A DNA stretch of 64,000 bases from Haloarcula laminariae (GTDB lineage: Archaea > Halobacteriota > Halobacteria > Halobacteriales > Haloarculaceae). Every line of letters starts with the position of its first letter. Positions within the stretch are counted from its first letter, which is position 1. A model generated the notes under the pieces. That model worked only from the letters and a program-made list of their open reading frames with translations, had not been told where the DNA came from and searched no databases. Made by a program: the position numbers and the translations under genes. Positions 33,467-43,275 of this stretch are shown here, in pieces. Where the stretch lies: assembly GCF_025457605.1 (NCBI RefSeq), contig NZ_JAMZFY010000001.1:186001-250000 (forward strand), read 5' to 3'.

Positions 33467-35230
33467 ATGCCGACAAAAGTCGAAGGATGGAAAGACGAAA
33501 TCTACGGCAACGAGATCCGCGAGCACCTCATGGAGTTCGCGGAGGAGGGATGGGAGTCCATCCCGGAGGACGAACACGACGCGTGGTTCGAGCGCTTCAA
33601 GTGGTGGGGGCTGTACCACCAGCGCTCGGGTCAGGAGTCGTACTTCATGATGCGCATCGGGACGCCCAACGGCGTCATCAAACCGGGTCAGCTGGAGGTC
33701 ATCGGCGAAATCGCCCGCGACTACGCCAGCGGTCCCGCCGACAACCCAGAGTTCGGGCCGGCGGTCTGTGACTGGACGACGCGCCAGTCCATCCAGCTCC
33801 ACTGGATAAAGATAGAGGACATCCCGGAGATATTCGAGAAGCTCGAATCCGTCGGCCTCTCGACCCAGCAGGCCTGTGGCGACTCCTGGCGTAACATCGT
33901 CGGCTGCCCGGTCGCCGGCAAGGACAAGCACGAACACGTCGACGCCTGGCCGGTCGCCGAGGAGCTCCACGAGACGTTCAAGGGCAACGACGACTACGCG
34001 AACCTCCCGCGCAAGTGGAAAGTCGCCATCACCGGCTGTGACGAGGGCTGTGGCCAGGGCGACATCAACGACCTCGCCTTCGAGCCCGCCGAGAAGAACG
34101 GCGAAGTCGGCTTCAACGTCCGCGTCGGCGGCGGCCTCTCCCGGAAGGAGGCCCGCCTCGCCCGCGACATCGACGTCTGGGTCCCGGCCGACCAGGCCGC
34201 CGACGTCGCCCACGGCATGTCCTCGCTGTTCCGCGAGTATGGCGACCGCGAGGACCGCTTCAACGCCCGCATCAAGTTCCTCATGGACGAGTGGGGCCCC
34301 GAGAAGATGCGCCAGGTCCTCCAGGACGAGTTCGTCGACTTCGAGCTCGAAACTGCCGGCGAGGACATGCGCGACCAGTACACCTACAACTCCGGCGGCC
34401 AGACCGGCCACAACGACCACGTCGGTATCCACGAACAGCCCGACGGCAACTACTACGTCGGCCTGAACGTGCTGGTCGGCCGGATGGGCGCCGAGGACAC
34501 GCTGGAACTGGCCGAACTCGCCGAGGAGTACGGCTCCGGCGAGGTCCGGCTCACGCAGCGACAGAACGTCATCATCATGGACGTTCCCGAGGAGAACCTC
34601 GATGACCTCAAGAGCGAGCCCCTGCTCGAGGACTACTCGCCGAACCCGTCGCCGTTCATGCGCGGCTCTATCGCCTGTACCGGCACCGAGTACTGCTCCC
34701 TGTCAATCGTCGAGACGAAGAACCGCCAGGTCCGCTACGCCCGCTGGCTCAAGGACAACGTCTCCCTGCCCGACGACCACGAGGACTTCCACATCCACCT
34801 CTCGGGCTGTACGGCCTCCTGTGCCCAGCCCCAGATCGCCGACATCTCCCTGCGCGGCATGAAGACCCGCAAGGACGGCGAACCGGTCGAGGCGCTGGAC
34901 ATCGGCCTGGGCGGCGGCCTCGGCGAGGACCCGCGCTTTGCCGACTGGGTCGAGATGCGCGTCCCCGCCGACGAGGTGCCCGGCGCCATCCAGAACCTCG
35001 TCAACAGCTTCAAAGAGCTCCGCGACGACAGCGAGACGTTCCGCGACTTCGTCGAAGCGCGCGACGAGGACACCCTCGCTGACCTCGTCGAGCCCGAGGA
35101 GACCGACTACCACGACCCCTACATGCACAACACGAAGATGACGTGGTACCCCTACGCCGAGGACGACGACATGCAGTCCTCGCCGGCCCCGACCGACGGG
35201 GACGGACAGCCGCTCCCCTCCGACGACTGA
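33467..35230 (+). CDS. ferredoxin-dependent nitrite/sulfite reductase
   Basis: 587 residues with the two-fold repeated siroheme-reductase layout. The [4Fe-4S]-siroheme cysteines are Cys404, Cys410 (CTGTEYC) and Cys448, Cys452 (CTASC). Siroheme-contact residues lie in TTRQSIQLHW and LTQRQNVII. It reduces nitrite to ammonia or sulfite to sulfide by six electrons from ferredoxin. No nitrate reductase or sulfate genes are near, so I cannot tell NirA from Sir. A solitary gene followed by RNase P RNA. Confidence 0.9.
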   Translation: MPTKVEGWKDEIYGNEIREHLMEFAEEGWESIPEDEHDAWFERFKWWGLYHQRSGQESYFMMRIGTPNGVIKPGQLEVIGEIARDYASGPADNPEFGPAVCDWTTRQSIQLHWIKIEDIPEIFEKLESVGLSTQQACGDSWRNIVGCPVAGKDKHEHVDAWPVAEELHETFKGNDDYANLPRKWKVAITGCDEGCGQGDINDLAFEPAEKNGEVGFNVRVGGGLSRKEARLARDIDVWVPADQAADVAHGMSSLFREYGDREDRFNARIKFLMDEWGPEKMRQVLQDEFVDFELETAGEDMRDQYTYNSGGQTGHNDHVGIHEQPDGNYYVGLNVLVGRMGAEDTLELAELAEEYGSGEVRLTQRQNVIIMDVPEENLDDLKSEPLLEDYSPNPSPFMRGSIACTGTEYCSLSIVETKNRQVRYARWLKDNVSLPDDHEDFHIHLSGCTASCAQPQIADISLRGMKTRKDGEPVEALDIGLGGGLGEDPRFADWVEMRVPADEVPGAIQNLVNSFKELRDDSETFRDFVEARDEDTLADLVEPEETDYHDPYMHNTKMTWYPYAEDDDMQSSPAPTDGDGQPLPSDD

Positions 35231-35320
35231 GGACTGTCCTCGGCACCTTCCGATTTTCGCGCCTGTCCGACGCTTCGGACCGAGAGAAGCAACCTTAATC
35301 AGCGCCAGTAGCGTAGCCCC

Positions 35321-35700
35321 GGCTGGCAGCGGGAGGCCGGCCCCCGTGGCGCGAGCCATGAGGAAAGTCCCCCCACCCGTCGGACAGGTGACCGGGCACA
35401 AGCCCGGGGCGGGAGACCGTCGGCTATGGAACAGCAACGACACGTCGTCGCGGGACCGATGAGGTGCGCGAATCCCGAGTGCAAACGAGGGAGCGTTAAC
35501 CCACCGAGGGCTCTTCGTGGACCGTGCGCGGCACTCCGTGCCCCACACGCCCCACGCTCCCCGCGACGGACCGATGGAACGGCGAATCCTCACCGGTGCA
35601 AGGCCGCGTCGACAGGTAGTCCGACACCGCGCGCAAGCGCCGGACGCGGCCGCTCAGCCGAATGCCGGCCCGAACAGAAGGGGGCTTACTCCCCGCAGCC
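35321..35700 (+). ncRNA. rnpB: RNase P RNA, archaeal type A
   Basis: About 380 bases. The conserved core near the 5' end (GAGGAAAGTCC, 35360-35370), the internal GGAACGGCGAATCC (35576-35589) and the 3' core (ACAGAAGGGGGCTTA, 35674-35688) are in the right order. The ends GGCTG (35321-35325) and CAGCC (35696-35700) pair as P1. It is the catalytic RNA that removes tRNA 5' leaders. The downstream lipoprotein gene starts 37 bases later. Confidence 0.92.
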
Positions 35701-35736
35701 ACAACCTACAATTACGCCGAGTGCCACGAGTAGCCA

Positions 35737-36708
35737 ATGGATAGACGACGCGCCGGCGTGTTAGCTCTCCTGCTCGTCGCGGGCGGGGTGGCCGGCTGTG
35801 GCGCGCTCGTCGAGCGGACCGACGACCTGACCGAGAGCGACGAGCATCCCTTCGCCGACGAGACGGTGACCGTCTCCGTGGCGGGAACCGACCGAGAGCG
35901 GGCGCTGGCCGCCGACGGACTGGCCTACTGGGCGGACAACGCGAGCGAGTACGCCGGCTTCGGCGTCGACTTCCGGGTGCTTTCACCCGGTGTGACGCCG
36001 ACGGACGGGCCAGATGTCGACCTGCGCTTCGTCGGGACGGTGGGCGCCTGTGGCGACACCGAGTTCCCGGCCGGCTGTGCGCCCCGAGTCAACGCCTCGA
36101 CCGGCGTCGACCGCCCGGCGACCGTCGAGATACGGCGGGGACTGGACGACGAGTCGACGCGGGTGGTCGTCCGCCACGAGGCGGGCCACCTGCTGGGGCT
36201 CACCCACGCCGACCGGCCGCGCGCCGTGATGGCCCACGAGCGGGACCTGGCGACGCTGCCCCGGCCGAACGCCACCGAGCGCGCGAACCCCTGGAACGAC
36301 ACGTCGCTGACGGTCGCACTGGCCACGGAGGGCGAGCAGCGGGACCGCTATCGGACGGAACTCGACTACGCGCTCGACTACGTCCGCGACGGCGCCGACG
36401 GGGCCGTTCCAGAGGGCGTCTCCGTTCGCGTCGTCGCGGACCCCGAGGCCGCCGACGTGACCGTCCGCCCCGTCCCGACGGACGACTGCACCGCGGATGC
36501 GGCGTCGTGTCTGCTGCTCGAAGGGGCCGACCCGGACAGGGACGGCGCCATCGAGACCTACACGGGCGCCGAGATACGCCTCGTCGGGCTCGACACCGAC
36601 GCCGCGAGCTGGCACATCGCCTCGCAGTTCGTGCGGACGTTCCACACCGGCGACAGCCCCGACCGGCTGGCCGACGCCACCGACCGGCGGGGCGACTGGC
36701 ACGGATAG
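35737..36708 (+). CDS. metzincin-like lipoprotein protease
   Basis: 323 residues. The signal sequence ends in a lipobox at Cys21 (VAGC). The zinc-protease motif HEAGHLLGLTH is at 147-157 (His147, Glu148, His151, His157) and Met165 in RAVMAHE fits the metzincin Met-turn. This places it near matrixin-like peptidases on the cell surface. The C-terminal 120 residues (DYALDYVRDG, LRLVGLD-like IRLVGLD) are a separate domain with no family I know. Starts shortly after rnpB. Confidence 0.8.
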   Translation: MDRRRAGVLALLLVAGGVAGCGALVERTDDLTESDEHPFADETVTVSVAGTDRERALAADGLAYWADNASEYAGFGVDFRVLSPGVTPTDGPDVDLRFVGTVGACGDTEFPAGCAPRVNASTGVDRPATVEIRRGLDDESTRVVVRHEAGHLLGLTHADRPRAVMAHERDLATLPRPNATERANPWNDTSLTVALATEGEQRDRYRTELDYALDYVRDGADGAVPEGVSVRVVADPEAADVTVRPVPTDDCTADAASCLLLEGADPDRDGAIETYTGAEIRLVGLDTDAASWHIASQFVRTFHTGDSPDRLADATDRRGDWHG

Positions 36709-36757
36709 GCGGCCCGGGTCCGATGGTTACAAGCCCGCGCCGGGCCCAATCGTGGGT

Positions 36758-37363
36758 ATGACCGCCGCCGACCTCATCGACGCCGTCCGAGACGACAAGC
36801 AGACCGAGCTCTCCCGGCTGGGCTCCTCGAAGACGCTGTACGCGGACACCCGCGGGGAGATGGAGCCCGACGCCATCCACGCGGCCGCCGCGGCCCGCGA
36901 GGCCGCCGCTGTCGACACCTTCGAGGCCTGGGCCGACGACGAGAGCGACGACGCCGCCGGCCTCTTTGCCGACGCCGCTGCCGATGCGGACGGCCGGCTG
37001 GGCGACGCCGACCCCGCCGACCGCGCGTTCCACATGCACGACGAACTCGACGGGCTGGAGACGACCGTCGAGCGACTGGGCGGGCTCGTCGGCTGGACGC
37101 TCGTCGACAAGAAGGTCAAGGAGCAGCTCACCGGCTTCTTCACCGGGCAGGCCGACCCCCAGACCGCGAGCACCTACCGCAGCGCGGGCGGCGAGGTCGT
37201 CGAGCTGCGGGAGGACGCCGCCGACCTGCTCGATTCGACCTGCGACGGTGACGACGACTGGGACGCCGCGGAGGCGGCCGCCGTCGCCGTCGTCGCGGCG
37301 GCCTACGACGACTACGTCGAGACGCTGGAAGAGCTGGGCGTCAATCCGAAAGACGTCTGCTGA
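36758..37363 (+). CDS. rubrerythrin-like helical protein
   Basis: 201 residues, nearly all helical, acidic and Ala-rich. It starts MTAADLIDAVRDDKQTELSR; Glu/His positions in the helices (EMEPDAIHAAAAAREAAA, FHMHDELDGLE) suggest a ferritin-like bundle. Close relatives upstream of uvrB in haloarchaea are named transcription anti-termination factors or rubrerythrin family in annotations I recall. Forty bases upstream of uvrB and probably co-transcribed with it. Confidence 0.65.
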   Translation: MTAADLIDAVRDDKQTELSRLGSSKTLYADTRGEMEPDAIHAAAAAREAAAVDTFEAWADDESDDAAGLFADAAADADGRLGDADPADRAFHMHDELDGLETTVERLGGLVGWTLVDKKVKEQLTGFFTGQADPQTASTYRSAGGEVVELREDAADLLDSTCDGDDDWDAAEAAAVAVVAAAYDDYVETLEELGVNPKDVC

Positions 37364-37402
37364 CCCGCGCCGCTCAAGTCCCTCCAGCCCTTCCTTCCGT
37401 CA

Positions 37403-39463
<2,061 letters not shown>

Positions 39464-39553
39464 TACCGGCCGGCGTCGGCTCCCGGCCCGCGGCGGTCGC
39501 CGTCCGCTGTGCCCGCCACGGGTATTTATTCAGACCGCCGTCGTTGTCCCGCT

Positions 39554-40039
39554 ATGACGGTCTACGAGACCGACGTTCCCGGCGTCGGCAAGAAGTTCGA
39601 GGTCGAAATCGGCGGCGACGAACGGCTGGTCGTCCTGTTGCACCACGACGGGAAGCGGGAGGTGTTCCACAGGCCGGACTCGGACACCGACGCCGAGCGG
39701 CTGTTCACGCTCGACGGTCGGCTCGCTCGCGAGGTCGGCGCCATCCTCCAGGGGGCGTACTTCCAGCCCGTCGAGACCGACAACGTCGGGGTGCCCCTGG
39801 GCGGGGCCATCATCGAGTGGCTCGACGTGGGCGAGGGGTCGCCGGTGGTCGACAAGACGCTCGCGGAGTCCGGCGTCAGGACGGAGACCGGCGTCTCCGT
39901 CATCGCGATTCAGCGGGGCGCGGAGACCGTCCCCAACCCCGACCCGACGGAGACCATCGCCGCCGGAGACATCCTCGTGACGCTGGGGACCCGCGAGGAG
40001 CAGTCCGCGGCCGGGTCGCTGGTCAGCGACGATGGCTGA
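39554..40039 (+). CDS. RCK C-domain regulator of the adjacent antiporter
   Basis: 161 residues from the ATG at 39554. The second half is a TrkA-C/RCK-C domain (LAESGVRTETGVSVIAIQRG, then TIAAGDILVTLGT). The N-terminal half (TDVPGVGKKFEVEIGGDERL) is a small domain seen in haloarchaeal partners of CPA2 antiporters. Its last eight bases overlap the transporter start (40032), so the two are translationally coupled and likely form one complex. Confidence 0.85.
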   Translation: MTVYETDVPGVGKKFEVEIGGDERLVVLLHHDGKREVFHRPDSDTDAERLFTLDGRLAREVGAILQGAYFQPVETDNVGVPLGGAIIEWLDVGEGSPVVDKTLAESGVRTETGVSVIAIQRGAETVPNPDPTETIAAGDILVTLGTREEQSAAGSLVSDDG

Positions 40040-41219
40040 GCTGCTCCTGGAGCTCGGCGTCGCCGTCGCCGCCATCGCGCTCGCGGGGGCTCTCGCCGGC
40101 CGTATCGGCCTCTCCGTCATCCCGGCGTACATCGTCGCCGGCCTGCTGCTCGGGCCGAGCCAGCCGCTGGCGCCGGTCGGCGTCACGCTGCCGGTCGTCG
40201 CCTACGGCGAGGTCATCCAGCTACTGGCCGAACTGGGCATCGTCTTCCTCCTCTTCTTCCTGGGCCTGGAGTTCAGCGTCGACCAGCTGCTGCGGGACCG
40301 CCGGAAGATAACCGCCGTCGGGCTCATCGACTTCGCCGTCAACTTCGGCATCGGCGCGGCAATCGGCCTCGCGTTCGGATGGACGCTCCTGGAGACGCTG
40401 TTTCTGGCCGGACTCGTCTACATCTCGTCGTCGGCTATCGTCACGAAGTCGCTCATCGAGACCGGGTGGATCGCCAACGACGAGTCAGCCCCCATCCTCG
40501 GGACGCTCGTCTTCGAGGATATCCTCATCGCGGTCTACCTGGCGCTGCTGGCCGCCGTCGCGAACGGCGGGAGCCTGCGGGAGGCCGGCGTCTCCGTCGG
40601 CGTCGCCTTCCTGTTTCTCGGCGGGCTCTCGGCCGTCGCGTGGTACGGCTCGGCGTGGTTCGAGCGGCTCTTCACGACGGGTTCGGACGAGCTGTTCGTC
40701 CTGCGTGTCGTCGGTCTGACGACGCTGGTCGCGGGCGCGGCGCTGGCGCTGGGCGTCAGCGAGGCCGTCGCCGCCTTCTTCTTCGGCACGGGGCTCAGTC
40801 AGACGAGCCACGTCGAGCGCATCGAGCGTCTCGTCTCGCCCGCTCGGGACCTCTTTGCCGCCGTCTTCTTCTTCGCTATCGGGCTCTCGACGGACCTGAC
40901 ACTGCTCGCCGGCGTCGCCGTCCTCCTGGTGGTGGCCGTCGTCACGACGACGGCCGGCAAGCTCGTCAGCGGCGTCCTCTCGGGGCGGGTCTACGGGCTG
41001 GACCGGCGCCGTTCGCTCCGCGTCGGGCTGGGGCTGGTCCCCCGCGGGGAGTTCTCGCTGGTCCTCGTGGCGCTCGCGGCCGGCGTCGGCACCGGCCGGC
41101 TGGGGTCGGTCCTGCCCGCCTTCGCGGTCGGCTACGTGCTGGTGATGAGCGTCGTCGGAAGCCTCCTCGTGGCTCGGGCCGACGCCATCACCGACGCTAT
41201 CGCGGCCGCTCGCGGGTGA
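40032..41219 (+). CDS. CPA2-family cation/proton antiporter (KefB-like)
   Basis: 395 residues, 12 to 13 membrane helices, only the Na/H-exchanger domain. Family signs are FLLFFLGLEFSVDQLL, the SSSAIVTKSLIE stretch and VPRGEFSLVLVALA. Moves K+ or Na+ against protons. The usual C-terminal NAD-binding domain is missing; the regulatory RCK part is supplied by the preceding overlapping gene. Confidence 0.88.
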   Translation: MAELLLELGVAVAAIALAGALAGRIGLSVIPAYIVAGLLLGPSQPLAPVGVTLPVVAYGEVIQLLAELGIVFLLFFLGLEFSVDQLLRDRRKITAVGLIDFAVNFGIGAAIGLAFGWTLLETLFLAGLVYISSSAIVTKSLIETGWIANDESAPILGTLVFEDILIAVYLALLAAVANGGSLREAGVSVGVAFLFLGGLSAVAWYGSAWFERLFTTGSDELFVLRVVGLTTLVAGAALALGVSEAVAAFFFGTGLSQTSHVERIERLVSPARDLFAAVFFFAIGLSTDLTLLAGVAVLLVVAVVTTTAGKLVSGVLSGRVYGLDRRRSLRVGLGLVPRGEFSLVLVALAAGVGTGRLGSVLPAFAVGYVLVMSVVGSLLVARADAITDAIAAARG

Positions 41220-41267
41220 CACGTCCGTCCCGCTTCTCGTGTGACAACTGTTGGCAAAACCGGTAGT

Positions 41268-41276
41268 TCTATATAC
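41268..41276 (+). promoter_or_regulatory. TATA box of the zinc-finger gene
   Basis: TCTATATAC lies 24 bases before the ATG at 41300, the distance expected for a leaderless haloarchaeal transcript. Confidence 0.5.
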
Positions 41277-41299
41277 TGGTGTGTTATACCATAGCATGT

Positions 41300-41479
41300 A
41301 TGGCGAGCGCACCGAGATCCGACGAAATGTTCGACGAGTTCCTCTCGCAGCGCGGTCACGAGGTCGACGACGTTGGATGGGAAGAAAACTACAACAAGAA
41401 ACAGTGTCCCGACTGTGGCGGGCTTCACGGCTCGGCCGCGAGCGAGTGCTCGGTGTGTGGCTGGACACCAGTAAACTGA
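41300..41479 (+). CDS. HVO_0416-family zinc-finger protein
   Basis: 59 residues. Two Cys pairs CPDCGG and CSVCGW close a zinc ribbon; the N-terminus (MASAPRSDEMFDEFL) and NKKQCPDCGGLH match the small zinc-finger family named after HVO_0416 of Haloferax. Has its own TATA box and a T-run after the stop. The role is unknown; such small zinc-finger proteins are common in haloarchaea. Confidence 0.85.
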   Translation: MASAPRSDEMFDEFLSQRGHEVDDVGWEENYNKKQCPDCGGLHGSAASECSVCGWTPVN

Positions 41480-41480
41480 A

Positions 41481-41503
41481 CGCGATTCCGCGGTCCGTTT
41501 TTT
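41481..41503 (+). terminator. T-run terminator
   Basis: Six T at 41498-41503 within 25 bases after the zinc-finger gene's stop, preceded by GC-rich sequence (CCGCGG). Fits archaeal T-tract termination. Confidence 0.45.
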
Positions 41504-41635
41504 CGCCCGTGTACCGACCCGCGAGCCGCGGCTGACGGGTACCGGCTAGCTATCCCCGGCTCCGTCCTTTCCCGATGTGATGCCGTGAAGCCAAACCCCG
41601 GCCGGCCGGGAAAGGATAGAGAGAGACGTGGAATG

Positions 41636-42133
41636 TCAGACCGCGTCGAGCGACGCGTGCAGGAACATTCCGATGACGAAATGCCTGTATGCCGCTTCCT
41701 CGATGCGCGACGCCGCCGTTTCGGCGTCGTCGATCGAGTACTGCTTGGTCTGCACCAGTTCGTGAACGGCGAGCGTGTTCTCCGCTTCGAGGTCGTGCAG
41801 ACGCGGATACACCGTGCCCGGACTCAACTGCGCGTCGAACAGACGCGACAGTGCCTCCATGAGCCCTGTCCCGTGTGTCTCATCGTCCGACAACGCGATC
41901 ATCGCGAGCAGGATTTCGTCCAGACTTTGGGTTACGAGCCCGTCGCCGACGGCGAGTTCGCCGTCGTCGATGTCGTCGATGACCGAAGCCAACAGCGACT
42001 CCGGGATGGCGTCACGGCCGGCACTCCCATGGGTGGTTGGGTCGGTCGACCCGACGAGGGGGGTCAGTCGCTCGTCGAGTCGGTCACCCATCGTCTTGCC
42101 GGTCGCCACGCGACGGAGGTTGTCTCCGGACAT
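41636..42133 (-). CDS. PadR-family transcriptional regulator
   Basis: 165 residues. The C-terminal 100 residues are a PadR winged helix (SLDEILLAMIAL, DDETHGTGLMEALSRLF, LSPGTVYPRLHDLEAE, YSIDD). The N-terminal 65 residues are a haloarchaeal extension, acidic and probably disordered. Divergent from the ArsR-like gene at 42265, sharing a 131-base promoter region with mirror-image TATA boxes. Confidence 0.85.
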   Translation of the reverse strand: MSGDNLRRVATGKTMGDRLDERLTPLVGSTDPTTHGSAGRDAIPESLLASVIDDIDDGELAVGDGLVTQSLDEILLAMIALSDDETHGTGLMEALSRLFDAQLSPGTVYPRLHDLEAENTLAVHELVQTKQYSIDDAETAASRIEEAAYRHFVIGMFLHASLDAV

Positions 42134-42173
42134 CGTTTATCTGGACGCAATCCGCAATACAGTGTACCGGGGC

Positions 42174-42242
42174 GGTTATCATATAAACACCTCAGCGTTT
42201 TCGGAGCGTGAAACAGCCTCCCCGCTCGTAAACGTTTATATG
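42174..42242. promoter_or_regulatory. divergent promoters with mirror-image TATA boxes
   Basis: CATATAAAC (42180-42188) and GTTTATATG (42234-42242) form an exact 9-base inverted repeat. The right one is 23-31 bases before the GTG at 42265, fitting a leaderless transcript; the left one, read leftward, lies about 47-55 bases before the PadR gene start at 42133. The two could share one regulator. Confidence 0.5.
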
Positions 42243-42264
42243 AAATGGGGAGAAGGAATTGATA

Positions 42265-42615
42265 GTGGCAGAGGACAAGAGTATCGAGGAGGTCCTCGAT
42301 ACAATCGGTGACCAGCACGCGCGACGCGTCCTGGCCGCCATCAGCCGGGAAGCCCAATCCGCGAAAGACCTCGCCGAGCAGTGCGACCTCTCTTTACCGA
42401 CCGTCTACCGTCGTATCGAGCTCCTGGACGAGTACGACCTGGTGAAAGACCGCACGCTCGTCGCGGAGGACGGCAACCACTACAAGGTGTACGAGTCCAA
42501 CTTCGAGTCGACGGTCATCTCGCTGGAGGACGAGGAGTACAAGGTCCGCATCTACCGCGAGGAGAACCTCCCCGACCGCTTTAGCCAGCTGTGGGACGAG
42601 CTAAACCCCGAGTAA
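42265..42615 (+). CDS. ArsR-like winged-helix regulator
   Basis: 116 residues from a GTG (MAEDKSIEEVLDTIG). A winged helix covers residues 5-80 (ARRVLAAISREAQSAKDLAE, LSLPTVYRRIELLDEYDLV) with the wing TLVAEDGNHYKVYES. Two bases separate its stop from the membrane protein gene, a pairing that I recall from other haloarchaea, where both belong to one operon. Confidence 0.85.
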   Translation: MAEDKSIEEVLDTIGDQHARRVLAAISREAQSAKDLAEQCDLSLPTVYRRIELLDEYDLVKDRTLVAEDGNHYKVYESNFESTVISLEDEEYKVRIYREENLPDRFSQLWDELNPE

Positions 42616-42617
42616 CC

Positions 42618-42917
42618 ATGCAAAGCGGGGTCGCCATCGCGCGCGGGGCGCTCGTGTTGATGCGGATGGTCGTGTTCGGGCTCACGCTCGGCATCACGCT
42701 CATCAGCTTCCAGGCCTACCGGAAGCGACCCTCCGAACGGCTGCAGTACGCGTTCGTCGGCTTCGCGTTCATCAGTATGGGCGTCGCCGTCACAAGCGTC
42801 ATCACGCAGCTCTCTACCGGGCGTATCGGGCCGCTCGCCGTGGTGTTCTTCCAGATGGCCGAGACCATCCCCTTCATCATCGGGTTCGCGATGCTGTACG
42901 TCTCGCTGTATCGGTAG
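42618..42917 (+). CDS. small three-helix membrane protein, DUF7521-like
   Basis: 99 residues with membrane helices near 10-32, 45-66 and 74-96. Haloarchaeal family of unknown function, I recall DUF7521, normally encoded after an ArsR-like regulator as here. Perhaps a membrane sensor or stress protein controlled by its partner. Confidence 0.7.
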   Translation: MQSGVAIARGALVLMRMVVFGLTLGITLISFQAYRKRPSERLQYAFVGFAFISMGVAVTSVITQLSTGRIGPLAVVFFQMAETIPFIIGFAMLYVSLYR

Positions 42918-43003
42918 GAGTTCTGACATTCCATAGTTATATATTGGCTGACAGCAATCACTCGGTAGATGCTGTCCGCTACCGCGACAGTATCGGAGAG
43001 AGG

Positions 43004-43162
43004 ATGCCAGAGTGCCAGAACTGTGGGTCCTTCGTAACGAAGGACTACGTCCGCGTGTTCACGCCGTCCGACACTGACGGCCCCCGGGTCTGTCCCGCCT
43101 GCGAGGACATGATCCGTGACGGGGCGGAGATACGGGAGGCGCGCTCGCCACGGCAGCCGTAG
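43004..43162 (+). CDS. zinc-finger protein, DUF7563-like
   Basis: 52 residues from the ATG at 43004. CQNCGSFVTKDYVRVF and CPACEDM make a small zinc site. It is a paralogue of the protein at 672-1013 but without its long acidic tail. Unknown role. Confidence 0.7.
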   Translation: MPECQNCGSFVTKDYVRVFTPSDTDGPRVCPACEDMIRDGAEIREARSPRQP

Positions 43163-43275
43163 CACCGCCGGACAGCCGCGTCTCGGACGACTGTCAGCGC
43201 GTTCGGGCTGGCTGTGTACGACCGAGAGCCGACCGTTTTTCCAAAACACGTTGTTTATTGGGGCGGCCCCCTAGT

